Assembly (NCBI GenBank): GCA_036403235.1 | Contig: DASWRI010000072.1 | Coordinates: 1 to 40,525, forward strand | Source of the DNA: JBGTFE01 sp036403235 | GTDB taxonomy: Bacteria > Acidobacteriota > Blastocatellia > Pyrinomonadales > Pyrinomonadaceae | Length of the DNA stretch: 40,525 bases | Direction of reading: 5' to 3' | Shown: positions 31,049 to 38,073 of the stretch, piece by piece | How positions within the stretch are numbered: the first letter of the stretch is position 1 | Layout: every line of letters begins with the position of its first letter | Notes under the pieces: model-generated | What the model was told of the DNA's origin: nothing | The model's database searches: none | What the model saw: only the letters and a program-made list of their open reading frames with translations | Program-made: the position numbers and the translations under genes

Positions 31049-31285
31049 TCAGGAGTCTCTCAAATCGGCGAGGCGTGATTCATATATTATTGTCAGTTCG
31101 TCGCGCTTCGCCCGCTCCGCTTCCCTGCTTTCGAACCGGTTTATTTGGTTATTGAGCCGAATGTGATGAGCGAGCCTCATTTTTAAGGTTTCAGAATCAG
31201 CGACCGGCGCGATGCACGAGCAGTCGGTTTTCTGATGAAGCAGGCAGAAGATTTTTGCGGGTTGTTCTTTTTCGTTAAAAGCCAT
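31049..31285 (-). CDS. Small hypothetical protein
   Basis: The 78-residue product has a Cys/His cluster near the N-terminus (FCLLHQKTDCSC, about 13-24), which could bind a metal. A helical, highly charged C-terminal half follows (RFESREAERAKRDELTIIYE). There is no signal peptide or membrane segment. No Shine-Dalgarno is evident before the ATG. It is the first gene of the accessory stretch after the tRNA and is not recognised. It may be a real small protein or a chance frame; amino-acid composition favours the first. Confidence 0.5.
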   Translation of the reverse strand: MAFNEKEQPAKIFCLLHQKTDCSCIAPVADSETLKMRLAHHIRLNNQINRFESREAERAKRDELTIIYESRLADLRDS

Positions 31286-31340
31286 AGGTGAATTAAAATG
31301 CTATCACAACATCAAGCTCAAAATCGCCGCCGATTTTCAA

Positions 31341-32132
31341 TTATTTCCAGTTCTGCGGGCGCGACGGATGCGGCAAGCCCGGATGCTTCTGCCTGCGATA
31401 GCCTGCCGACAAATCGTCAATCACCAGTTTGCGCGGCTGATACTTGGCTAAAAATGCGGATTCTATTTTCTTGCCGTCTTCTGTTGTCCAGTTCAGGCCG
31501 AAATCGGTTTGCGGCGTGAAAGAAGTGCCAGTGTATGGCGAAAAGCCTTCCCATCCGCGAACCTGTGAAATTTCCCCGTCGAAATTAAGATGCGTCGAGC
31601 CGCCGACGTAAAGCATCCCGGCCGACCAGTCAATTATGTCGCATTCCGAAGAAATACGACTGCCCTGCCAGGTAAAATTTATAATGGGCTGGCCGTCCTT
31701 GTAGGCCGTAAAACTATGATTTACGCTCGCGACGGCGATGTGCGTCCAGACATTTGCCTCGAAAACGTAGTCGCTCCCGAACACGACGGCGGCTCGTGAT
31801 GGGCCGCAAACGCCGTTCGGCAGAACGGTAAAATTCCCGACGAGTCTTCCTTTGTGCAAATCAGGAAAATAATTGATGCCGAAAAGAATGGCGTGCGCGG
31901 CACCGTATCCCGAAGAAACGACGTAGCCGAGTGTTGTCTCGGGCGCGAATTTTATCCAGGCTTCCCAGGCGAAATCCGTCTCGAGAACGTTCGGAGCGCC
32001 GGGCGAATAAATTTCCCAGAATTGCCCGTGATTGACGTTCTGATTAAATTCGCTCTTGAAAGTAAGTTGCGCCCGCGCGCTCTGCGAAAAGGTAAAAACG
32101 CCAAGTAACAGACAAATGATTATAGACTTCAT
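31341..32132 (-). CDS. Secreted LamG/concanavalin-like domain protein
   Basis: The 263-residue product has a signal peptide (MKSIIICLLLGVFTFSQSARA). It is followed by one LamG-like (concanavalin A-like lectin/glucanase) domain. Markers are FAWEAWIKFAPE near the start, NVWTHIAVASVNHSFTAYKDG in the middle, and MLYVGGSTHLNFDGEISQVRGW at the end. Such domains bind carbohydrate or protein. The C-terminal 40 residues are unlike the domain and end in a basic Pro-rich tail, possibly a truncated longer protein. The start at 32132 is chosen over 32171 because it gives the signal peptide. It lies 23 bases downstream of the methyltransferase gene. Confidence 0.8.
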   Translation of the reverse strand: MKSIIICLLLGVFTFSQSARAQLTFKSEFNQNVNHGQFWEIYSPGAPNVLETDFAWEAWIKFAPETTLGYVVSSGYGAAHAILFGINYFPDLHKGRLVGNFTVLPNGVCGPSRAAVVFGSDYVFEANVWTHIAVASVNHSFTAYKDGQPIINFTWQGSRISSECDIIDWSAGMLYVGGSTHLNFDGEISQVRGWEGFSPYTGTSFTPQTDFGLNWTTEDGKKIESAFLAKYQPRKLVIDDLSAGYRRQKHPGLPHPSRPQNWK

Positions 32133-32155
32133 AAGTTTTTGTCTTCCGTAAATAA

Positions 32156-33019
32156 TTATTTTCTGATGCAAACATACATCATCATGTTCGACGCAAACCA
32201 GCGCAGAAACCTCACTCCGAGTCCTAAGACCGGCACGCTCGCGTCTTCTGACACCACCAGGCGCTTAAAAACCGACGACGGAGCGGAGCGGAGCAAAGGC
32301 TCGACGTCGACCGGTCCGGGTTCAGCTGCCGGCGCGGACGAGACGGGAAATTCTTCTTTACTAAAAAACGGAATATCGTAAATTCCCCAGAGAATCGAAT
32401 ATCCTTTGGTCTCGACGACTTTCAAACCTGCATCGTCGAGCATCCGGGTAAATTCTGTTCGCGTGTAGGCATATTGAAAAAAGCTTTTCTCGGACGCTTC
32501 CTGTGCCGGGCCTTTGATTTTCTTCCAGTTTTTTTTGAGCGGCTGCAGAAAATGCCGGAGCGGGCTTTGATAAGGAACACTGAGCATCAATGTTCCTTCC
32601 GGTTTGATGACGCGTCGCGCTTCCAATAGAGATTTTTCTGCTCCTCCTTCGAAGTGCTCGACGACCCCGTTTGAAAAATATAAATCGAACGTCTCGTCCG
32701 GAAACGGCAAATCCGAGACGTCGCCTTTTTTCAGCTCGAGCGCGGGCTGCCGGGCGCTCAGGTTCGCGAGCGCGCGTTCGGCAAAGTCGAGTCCGATGAC
32801 GCGGAAGCCTTTGGCCGCGTAGTAAGCGACATACTGCCCCATCCCGCAGCCGCCTTCGAGCATGACGGCGCCGGGCTTGAGATATTTTTCAAACAACGGC
32901 CGGAGCGGGTCGACCGAGCAGAATTTGACCGCCTGTTCAAACTGGCTGTTTGCCCAGTTTTCTTCCCAGAATTCCGGTGTATCGCCGGCGTGGGCGCGTT
33001 CGTGATACATTTTGAGCAT
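32156..33019 (-). CDS. Class I SAM-dependent methyltransferase
   Basis: The 287-residue protein has the Rossmann methyltransferase motifs: LEGGCGMGQYV (motif I, 54-64), VIGLDFAERAL with acidic Asp78 (motif II), KKGDVSDLPFPDETFD (motif III), and a UbiE-like PEGTLMLSVPY region. The C-terminal 60 residues have weaker conservation and end near a hydrophobic SVPVLGLGVRFLRWF. The substrate is unknown; the methyltransferase_11 type is common in lipid and glycan biosynthesis. A small membrane ORF ends nine bases upstream, and an AAAGGA inside it may serve as ribosome site. Confidence 0.88.
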   Translation of the reverse strand: MLKMYHERAHAGDTPEFWEENWANSQFEQAVKFCSVDPLRPLFEKYLKPGAVMLEGGCGMGQYVAYYAAKGFRVIGLDFAERALANLSARQPALELKKGDVSDLPFPDETFDLYFSNGVVEHFEGGAEKSLLEARRVIKPEGTLMLSVPYQSPLRHFLQPLKKNWKKIKGPAQEASEKSFFQYAYTRTEFTRMLDDAGLKVVETKGYSILWGIYDIPFFSKEEFPVSSAPAAEPGPVDVEPLLRSAPSSVFKRLVVSEDASVPVLGLGVRFLRWFASNMMMYVCIRK

Positions 33020-33028
33020 TCGCTTTTT

Positions 33029-33169
33029 CTATTTTCCTTTAAATATTGGTATATCCATCATAAAAAACCAAACGATTAGGGTGATGACGAGCAAAAGACC
33101 AAAGGCAATCAGTTCCCTTTTATTTTCTCTGAGACGTCTTTTCCATTTTGAGTGCTTTCTTCTACTCAA
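33029..33169 (-). CDS. Possible small membrane protein (TTG start)
   Basis: A 46-residue frame begins at TTG: a strongly basic N-terminus (SRRKHSKWKRRLRENKRE), one clear transmembrane helix (LIAFGLLLVITLIVWFFMM), and a short tail DIPIFKGK. This is the layout of genuine small inner-membrane proteins with inside-positive topology. An in-frame TAA lies just before the TTG, so no ATG is available. The ribosome site is weak. It ends nine bases before the methyltransferase start, which suggests coupling. It may be the broken end of a longer gene, since the sequence just upstream also shows a frameshifted membrane peptide. Confidence 0.45.
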   Translation of the reverse strand: MSRRKHSKWKRRLRENKRELIAFGLLLVITLIVWFFMMDIPIFKGK

Positions 33170-33190
33170 AGATTTTTACCACTTTTCAAG

Positions 33191-33269
33191 TTAAATTTTC
33201 CAGCGAGCTTCGATGACCAGCGCGAGTATAAAAACTGCAAAAAAACAGCCAGAGAGATTCCCGATTCAT
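33191..33269 (-). pseudogene. Frameshifted small membrane peptide
   Basis: After a good GGAG ribosome site, an ATG opens MNRESLWLF and runs into a run of seven T (A7 at 33239-33245 on the plus strand). Past the run the open frame gives an unconvincing tail and stops at 33186. Dropping one T gives MNRESLWLFFAVFILALVIE then ARWKI and a stop at 33191, a textbook single-helix membrane peptide. A homopolymer indel (mutation or sequencing error) or ribosomal slippage would explain this. Confidence 0.4.
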
Positions 33270-33344
33270 AGTTCTCCAAAAATTAAAAGTGAATCTATTA
33301 TATGGAAACAAAAAAACAAGTCAATAATTTTTTAATTCAGGTAG

Positions 33345-33552
33345 TGTCCACCTTCGCTTGCGCCCAAACCTCCAAAGCCCACGAAGCCGCCTAAACCGCC
33401 GCGTTCTCCAAAACCGCCTGCGCCGCCGGAGTCTTTGATTTATGTGGTTTTCTACGCGGAAAAGGCGAAAGAGTTTGTGGCAACGGGCGGCGAAATCCAT
33501 CACGGGAATTTGCCCGAAGGTGCGCGAAGAGCATTATGACGTTTTGATTTAG
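33345..33552 (+). pseudogene. Remnant of a Pro/Lys-rich protein
   Basis: The frame 33345-33539 has no usable start codon. It encodes a stretch of PKPPKPTKPPKPPRSPKPP followed by a plausible folded end (ESLIYVVFYAEKAKEFVATG, then GEIHHGNLPEGAR). One base out of frame, the ending EEHYDVLI and stop at 33552 reads better than the in-frame end. A missing start and a late frameshift mark it as a gene fragment. The family is not recognised. Confidence 0.4.
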
Positions 33553-33656
33553 ACGCGCGTTTTGGCTTCGTCTTTTTCTTTTATTGTTTGCAATGCTGTT
33601 TCATCCGTGATACATTCCTCAAATCATAATTGAGAAAAGAACTTAAAGAATTTGTT

Positions 33657-33757
33657 ATGGAATTTACTGCCCAACAAAAAAAATCATAAACGATGTTGTT
33701 ACTGAAATTAACAATTTCGATTGTAACAATTCTTACAAATTGCAGCTCGACAAATAA
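33657..33757 (+). pseudogene. Small ORF with a frameshift at A8
   Basis: ATG at 33657 reads MEFTAQQKK, then hits a TAA right after a run of eight A (33676-33683). Shifting by -1 at the run gives IINDVVTEINNFDCNNSYK then LQLDK and a stop at 33757, just before the ribosome site of the VOC gene. The run is read as CAA AAA AAA, the form of a -1 slippery heptamer, so programmed slippage is possible. A homopolymer mutation or sequencing error is simpler. Confidence 0.35.
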
Positions 33758-33775
33758 AATGGAGGAACAAATAAA

Positions 33776-34237
33776 ATGGAAGAACAAAAAAATGAAACGA
33801 CAGACACAGTTTCAACAAACGACACAACACCCAAGGTAACGGGAATTGGCGGCATTTTCTTTTTTTCTGACAATCTCGAAGAAACGAGAGATTGGTATGC
33901 CAAAAATTTAGGGCTTGAAATCAATGAATGGGGTTCTTCGAGTTTTGAATTTAGAAATGTAAACAAACCTGAGGAAATTAACTCTCTCCAATGGTGTCCT
34001 TTTAAAAAAGGAAGTGAATATTTTGCCCCTTCAAAAAAGGAATTTATGATTAACTATCGGGTTCAAAATATTGAAGGACTCGTAAATAAACTAAAAGAAA
34101 ATGGCGTGACAATTGTTGATGAAATTGCAACCTTTGAGTATGGAAAATTTGTTCATATTATGGACGCAGAAGGCAACAAGATTGAACTATGGGAACAAAT
34201 TGACGCTGACCAAAATGGCGATAAGACAACAACATAA
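33776..34237 (+). CDS. VOC (glyoxalase/bleomycin-resistance-like) protein
   Basis: The 153-residue protein has a vicinal-oxygen-chelate fold. VTGIGGIFFFSDNLEETRDW with YAKNLGLEI forms the first beta-alpha module, and FEYGKFVHIMDAEGNKIELWE the last. The family includes glyoxalase I, dioxygenases and antibiotic-binding proteins. The usual metal glutamate may be Glu137 in KIELWE, but the substrate cannot be told. The first 20 residues are a Thr/Asn/Glu-rich extra. Base use is clearly AT-rich compared with the nuo genes, suggesting transfer. GGAGGAA at 33761-33767 is a good ribosome site. Confidence 0.85.
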   Translation: MEEQKNETTDTVSTNDTTPKVTGIGGIFFFSDNLEETRDWYAKNLGLEINEWGSSSFEFRNVNKPEEINSLQWCPFKKGSEYFAPSKKEFMINYRVQNIEGLVNKLKENGVTIVDEIATFEYGKFVHIMDAEGNKIELWEQIDADQNGDKTTT

Positions 34238-34279
34238 AGTAATGGAATAGTTTGACACAATTGGAGGGAAAAGAAAGCC

Positions 34280-34419
34280 GACCGCATAAAAGCACATTTG
34301 CAATAGGCGGGGTTTCGTGCTCCGCAGACAGTTTTGTGGTTAAGGGAAAGCTCAGTTCTCAGAATGAACATTTTTGCTGAAAACCCCGCCCATCGCAAAT
34401 CTGCCAAACGTTAGCGGTC
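34280..34419. repeat. attC-like long imperfect inverted repeat
   Basis: The left arm 34280-34315 contains GACCGC, ATTTGCAAT and GGCGGGGTTT. The right arm 34381-34419 contains AAACCCCGCCCAT, GCAAAT, AACGTTAGC and GCGGTC. The arms pair with several mismatches and an asymmetric insertion, around a 65-base centre. Such long imperfect palindromes ending in an AACGTTAGC-like box, between AT-rich genes of unlike origin, resemble integron attC recombination sites. The GTTRRRY core is not matched exactly. Confidence 0.5.
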
Positions 34420-34476
34420 ATTGTATCGACCGTCAAAACAGACGACAAAAAACAAGTGTAAAAACAAACTTAAATT

Positions 34477-34857
34477 ATGAGAGAGGGACAAAAATCATTA
34501 CCAAAATGGACGCTTATAGTATCAGGACTGTTTGCATTAATGGAACTTATCGTAAGTCTATCAATGTACTTTTCACCGCAATCGATTTCGGAGACGGTTG
34601 ACCTTAACGCAAAAGGCGTTGGCTACTTAATTTATATGTTGGCTGCCCGACAATTTGCCCTTGGTTTTATCTTTGCTTTTGCGACATTTAAAAAATCAAT
34701 TCCTATGCTGACAATTGCATATATTTTCTTTTTAGTAATGTTTGTCGGCGACTTATCTATTGGAATTTCACAAAAAAACAATTCACTTATCATTGGTGCT
34801 TTAGTAATGTGTATTATTTCTTCAGCATTGATATTTGCAATAAATAAGAGAAAATAA
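34477..34857 (+). CDS. Four-helix membrane protein, unknown
   Basis: The 126-residue product has four hydrophobic segments at about 12-32, 48-68, 74-94 and 100-121, with a short basic N-terminus (MREGQKSLPKW) and C-terminus (NKRK). It looks like the small DUF4345/DUF4267-type membrane families but lacks a motif I can name. Composition is AT-rich, like the VOC gene and unlike the rest of the window. It follows the attC-like repeat by 57 bases, so it may be a gene-cassette cargo. No Shine-Dalgarno is evident. Confidence 0.72.
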   Translation: MREGQKSLPKWTLIVSGLFALMELIVSLSMYFSPQSISETVDLNAKGVGYLIYMLAARQFALGFIFAFATFKKSIPMLTIAYIFFLVMFVGDLSIGISQKNNSLIIGALVMCIISSALIFAINKRK

Positions 34858-34895
34858 TATTCGAGTATGACACCAACATTTTTCGCAAAACAATC

Positions 34896-34914
34896 CGATT
34901 TTAGAAATCGTTTT
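34896..34914 (+). terminator. Possible weak terminator
   Basis: CGATTT-TAG-AAATCG is followed by TTTT, a 6-bp stem 40 bases after the membrane-protein stop. From here to 35133 (about 220 bases) I see no gene. Confidence 0.4.
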
Positions 34915-35133
34915 CAGTTGCGGCGGTTTCGTCCTTCACGACTTGCGGCGAAATTTTGCCTCCGGGCTAATTCAGCATACCGATATAAAAACGGCTCAGG
35001 AGTTTCCTGGTCATTCTAAAATTACAAACACGGCGATTTATATGAAATTTTGAAAAGAAAAGGTTTATAGAACCTATCTTTACTAATCTTTCGACAAATA
35101 AAGCTCAGGGCTTTTCGTTTGGCGGAAAATCGC

Positions 35134-35148
35134 TGGCATAATTCTTGC
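35134..35148 (+). promoter_or_regulatory. Sigma-54 (-24/-12) promoter
   Basis: TGGCATAATTCTTGC matches the RpoN consensus TGGCAC-N5-TTGC with the exact GG-to-GC spacing. Transcription would start near 35160, 23 bases before the gene at 35183, which has a GGGAGG ribosome site. Confidence 0.75.
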
Positions 35149-35182
35149 GACAGTTATCTGCGGTTATTTCAGGGAGGATGTT

Positions 35183-35770
35183 ATGTATAGATTTAAAATT
35201 TTATTAATTTTAACCGTCGGATTTTTATTTATTCAGAGTGCGGACGCGCAAAGCCGCACCGACCGCCTTTTAATTAATGAAGCGGTTAGGATTACGGGCG
35301 ACAGCTTCACCGTTTCTACTCAAACGCCGAAAGGCGCGCGCATTTTTGCGATTAGCCAGCCGAACGCCCAGATGCTGAACGCAATCGATACAGGATTGAC
35401 CAATCTTTTTGCGCTGGCGAGAAAAAATAATTACTTGAAGCGTACAAATTATTCGGATTACACGATTTTTATCGCCAAGCCCGACAGAATGAAGGACAGC
35501 GCCAAAAATTATTCGCCCGACATCGCCGTCGCGGCCAATCAATACGCCGGAAGCATCTATGACCAGGGCGGTTACGTCTATGCGGCGGGAATGGTGATGG
35601 CTTTTAACCCGTGCGCTTTTATTATCGCCGAACACACAAAAGATTTTGAGCGCGTTTCAAATGTCGTCAGCTACGAGGGCGAGCATCTTATTCTTTATCA
35701 CAACGACCGCAAGCGCTACCTTGAAACGGCCGACCATAGTCAGGGCGGCGGCCACCCGATTCTTCAATAA
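35183..35770 (+). CDS. Secreted hypothetical protein, sigma-54 controlled
   Basis: The 195-residue product has a Sec signal peptide (MYRFKILLILTVGFLFIQ, cleavage after ADA near residue 22). The mature part is one compact domain. Its C-terminal third looks most constrained: SYEGEHLILYHNDRKRYLET then ADHSQGGGHPILQ, with several His, Glu and Asp residues that could bind a metal. No known peptidase motif is complete (no HExxH). A clear sigma-54 promoter and strong ribosome site precede it, and a hairpin terminator follows. The function is unknown; sigma-54 control implies activation by an enhancer-binding protein not in this window. Confidence 0.8.
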   Translation: MYRFKILLILTVGFLFIQSADAQSRTDRLLINEAVRITGDSFTVSTQTPKGARIFAISQPNAQMLNAIDTGLTNLFALARKNNYLKRTNYSDYTIFIAKPDRMKDSAKNYSPDIAVAANQYAGSIYDQGGYVYAAGMVMAFNPCAFIIAEHTKDFERVSNVVSYEGEHLILYHNDRKRYLETADHSQGGGHPILQ

Positions 35771-35853
35771 GAGAATTACGAATTACGAAAAAAACCGAAA
35801 GGCGAAGCTGAGCTAATCAGTTTCGCCTTTTGAAATTCGTAATTTGAAATTAA
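35771..35853 (+). terminator. Nested hairpin terminator
   Basis: An inner stem, AAAGGCGAAGCTGA with TCAGTTTCGCCTTT (one mismatch), lies within outer arms around AATTACGAATTACGAAA and its complement. It follows the secreted-protein stop directly. The inner stem and T-rich end make a good terminator. Confidence 0.7.
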
Positions 35854-35978
35854 TTAAACCATATCGTGCAGACGCTAAACGAAATTGTTAGCGGGAAAAT
35901 ATGGACAGAGAGCGGCATATCCGTGTAAAATGCGACAAAAGCTTGATAAATGCTTAGTTTTAATTATTCTGAAAATAC

Positions 35979-35993
35979 TGGCACAGTCATTGC
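35979..35993 (+). promoter_or_regulatory. Sigma-54 (-24/-12) promoter
   Basis: TGGCACAGTCATTGC has a perfect TGGCAC and TTGC with the correct spacing. Transcription would begin near 36005, inside the leader hairpin described next. Confidence 0.82.
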
Positions 35994-36000
35994 CATAATG

Positions 36001-36036
36001 CTTCGCGGATGTTGTAGTTTGATAAAATCCGCGAAG
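36001..36036 (+). other. 5' leader hairpin before the glycine-zipper gene
   Basis: CTTCGCGGAT (36001-36010) and ATCCGCGAAG (36027-36036) form a perfect 10-bp stem with a 16-base loop, ending a few bases before the GGAGG ribosome site. If transcription starts near 36005, the start site falls inside the left arm; then it is either a DNA site for a regulator or a partial RNA stem. Confidence 0.6.
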
Positions 36037-36051
36037 ATGGAGGTCAAAATT

Positions 36052-36660
36052 ATGAACTTTTGGCGTAAAGCGACCAAAGTCTTCGCTCTCTTTTCTCTGT
36101 TCTTTGTAAATTCTATTTTTATAAGCGCGCAAAGCGTCTACGAAATTCCGTCCGGAACGAAAATTCGGATTCAGATGGACAACGAGATAAATTCAAAAGT
36201 TTCGAGCGCGGGCGACACTTTTACGACGACGATTTCCGAACCTGTAAAGGTACGCGAGACGGTTGTTTTGCCCATCGGAACCGTTATCGAAGGACGCGTT
36301 ACGGAAGTTAAACGCGCTTCGATTGGCCGAAAAAACGGCAGTATGCGGATTTTGTTTGAAACGCTTCGACTGCTGACCGGCGAAAAACGCGAGATAAAAG
36401 GCGTTCTGGTCAACCAGTTAGCCGCTGAATCATCGCAAGCCGCAAGCATTTTAACCGTCGCGGGCGGAACGGCTCTCGGCGCGATTTTCGGAACGGTTTC
36501 AAAATCGCAAAACGGCGCTTTAATCGGCGCGGCCATCGGAACCGGCGCGGGCGCGGGCGTCGCTTTTCTGCAAAAAGGAAAAGACGTGCGCATCAAAGCG
36601 GACGAAAAGTTTGAAATAGAATTAACCAGCAACGTCGTCCTGCCGCCGCAGGATTATTGA
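36052..36660 (+). CDS. Secreted glycine-zipper protein, sigma-54 controlled
   Basis: The 202-residue product has a signal peptide (MNFWRKATKVFALFSLFFVN, cleavage after ISA near residue 28). A beta domain follows (about 30-125): IPSGTKIRIQMDNEINSKVS, then VVLPIGTVIEGRVTEVKRAS, resembling TrbI/VirB10-type barrel segments. A glycine-zipper region (about 145-180, GGTALGAIFGTVSKS and GALIGAAIGTGAGAGVAF) may insert into or line a membrane. A short acidic/hydrophobic end ELTSNVVLPPQDY completes it. The start at 36052 follows GGAGG; the longer frame from 35950 lies upstream of the promoter's start site. It probably acts in the outer envelope. Confidence 0.82.
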   Translation: MNFWRKATKVFALFSLFFVNSIFISAQSVYEIPSGTKIRIQMDNEINSKVSSAGDTFTTTISEPVKVRETVVLPIGTVIEGRVTEVKRASIGRKNGSMRILFETLRLLTGEKREIKGVLVNQLAAESSQAASILTVAGGTALGAIFGTVSKSQNGALIGAAIGTGAGAGVAFLQKGKDVRIKADEKFEIELTSNVVLPPQDY

Positions 36661-36708
36661 AAAATTTTTACGGGTTTGGTCGTTGGCGAGAGAACTTTCG
36701 ACCAGATA

Positions 36709-36756
36709 AGAAGCACTGTTGTGAAGGGGAGAGCATAACAGTGCTTCTTTTATTTT
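36709..36756 (+). terminator. Intrinsic terminator
   Basis: AGAAGCACTGTT (36709-36720) pairs perfectly with AACAGTGCTTCT (36737-36748) and is followed by TTTATTTT. It terminates the glycine-zipper gene. Confidence 0.9.
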
Positions 36757-36766
36757 AAATTGTTTT

Positions 36767-36886
36767 CAACCGAAGAAAACGCGACGGACGCAGAGTTTTC
36801 CGGCAAAAACGAATCAGAATTTTGCGTTCTGCATTTCCCGATTCGTTTCTGCTGCTTCTCTGCGTCCGTCGCGTTTCCTGCGGTTG
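36767..36886. repeat. Long inverted repeat between convergent genes
   Basis: The left arm (CAACCG, then AACGCGACGGACGCAGAG) pairs with the right arm (CTCTGCGTCCGTCGCGTT, then CGGTTG), and inner arms around AACGAATCAGAA/GATTCGTTTCTG also pair. This gives a 120-base hairpin before the stop of the FG-GAP gene on the other strand, probably its terminator. No gene is seen in 36757-36900. Confidence 0.75.
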
Positions 36887-36900
36887 ATTCCCCGTAAAAT

Positions 36901-37992
36901 TTACGGAACGAAAGCCGTCGGAACAGGGCTGTCGCCGGCGATTCCGAACTGGACTGCCGTAAAGCCTGCCTGCGTTCTTTGCAAATACCAGTTTTTGTTT
37001 GACGGACGCCAGACCGCTAAGTCAGCCTTGCCGTCGCCGTCGTAATCGCCTGCCACCGGAATGTCGCCGCTCAAACCGAATGCTCCGGAGTAATAGCTTT
37101 GATTTTCGCTTCTGAGAACGAACCATTCGCCCGTCGAGGGACGGAAGAATGCGACGTCCGCTTTGCCGTCTCCGGTGTAATCGGCCGGAACAGCCTTGTC
37201 GTTCGCCGTGCCGAACTGGTAAACGACCGCGTTGCTCGCGCTCCGGTTTATCCACCATTCGCCCGTCGAAGCGCGGAAAACAGCGATGTCCGCCTTGCCG
37301 TCGCCGTCGTAATCGGCGACGACCGGTTTATCAATCGAGCTTCCGAACTGCTGAATCAAAGTTCCGCCCGTCGATTTCGAGATATACCACGTTGCCGTCG
37401 AAGGACGAAAGACGGCCGCGTCCGCTTTATGGTCGCCGTCGTAGTCGCCCGGCGCCGCGATGTCGCCGTTTGTGCCGAACGGGAACGAGTAAAAGCTGTT
37501 GTCCTCGCTTCTCAAAATGAACCACTCGCCGGTCGAAGGTCTAAAGAAACCGACGTCCGTTTTGCCGTCGCCCGTGTAATCCGCCGGAACGATTCGGTCG
37601 TTAGCCGTTCCGAATTGGAACGCCGCGTTGCCGCCGTTCGAAGATTTCAGATACCACCATTCGCCGGCTGCGGCGCGATAAATCGAGATGTCAGTTTTGC
37701 CGTCGCCGTCAAAATCGAACATTTTGGCCTGCGCAACCGAAACCGGATTTGAGCTCGACGACCAGAAACCGTTCGAAACCGAGTAATTACCGCCGTCCGA
37801 TTGATTTCCGGCGGCCGTCTGGCCGATTGTGCCGTCAATCGTAAAGTTGCCGCCCGTGCTGTTTCCGCCGCCGTTTGAAACGACCGACTGTTTTATTTCA
37901 AAGCTTCCGCCGCTTTGCGCGAGAGTAACGCTTCCCTGCACGAGAGTTATTGCGAGTCCGAGTATGGCGCCGAGAAAATTTTTCCTTTTCAT
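36901..37992 (-). CDS. Secreted FG-GAP/VCBS-like repeat protein
   Basis: The 363-residue product has a signal peptide (MKRKNFLGAILGLAITLVQG). A short Gly/Asn/Ser-rich domain (about 28-85, GGNFTIDGTIGQTAAGNQ) precedes six repeats of about 45 residues. Each repeat begins D[FY][DT]GDGKxD, a calcium-binding loop of the FG-GAP/integrin-alpha type, and continues with FRPSTGEWF-like strands. Six such units suggest a near-complete beta-propeller. One loop (DYDGDHKAD) has His for Gly. These proteins usually lie on the cell surface and mediate binding. A hairpin without T-tract separates it from the upstream S74 gene on the same strand. Confidence 0.9.
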   Translation of the reverse strand: MKRKNFLGAILGLAITLVQGSVTLAQSGGSFEIKQSVVSNGGGNSTGGNFTIDGTIGQTAAGNQSDGGNYSVSNGFWSSSSNPVSVAQAKMFDFDGDGKTDISIYRAAAGEWWYLKSSNGGNAAFQFGTANDRIVPADYTGDGKTDVGFFRPSTGEWFILRSEDNSFYSFPFGTNGDIAAPGDYDGDHKADAAVFRPSTATWYISKSTGGTLIQQFGSSIDKPVVADYDGDGKADIAVFRASTGEWWINRSASNAVVYQFGTANDKAVPADYTGDGKADVAFFRPSTGEWFVLRSENQSYYSGAFGLSGDIPVAGDYDGDGKADLAVWRPSNKNWYLQRTQAGFTAVQFGIAGDSPVPTAFVP

Positions 37993-38023
37993 AATTTGTC
38001 CTCACTTTATCTTTAGCGAAGCT

Positions 38024-38059
38024 GATTGAGAATTCCTTTTTAATCGGGAATTCTCAATC
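38024..38059. other. Perfect hairpin between the S74 and FG-GAP genes
   Basis: GATTGAGAATTCC (38024-38036) pairs perfectly with GGAATTCTCAATC (38047-38059). On the coding (minus) strand no T-tract follows, so it may be an mRNA stabiliser or a protein site rather than a terminator. Confidence 0.7.
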
Positions 38060-38073
38060 GAGCCGGCCGGAAG

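Noticed and set aside
33321..33503. Basic minus-strand ORF
   Set aside because: Arg-rich antisense shadow of the Pro/Lys-rich remnant; no ribosome site.
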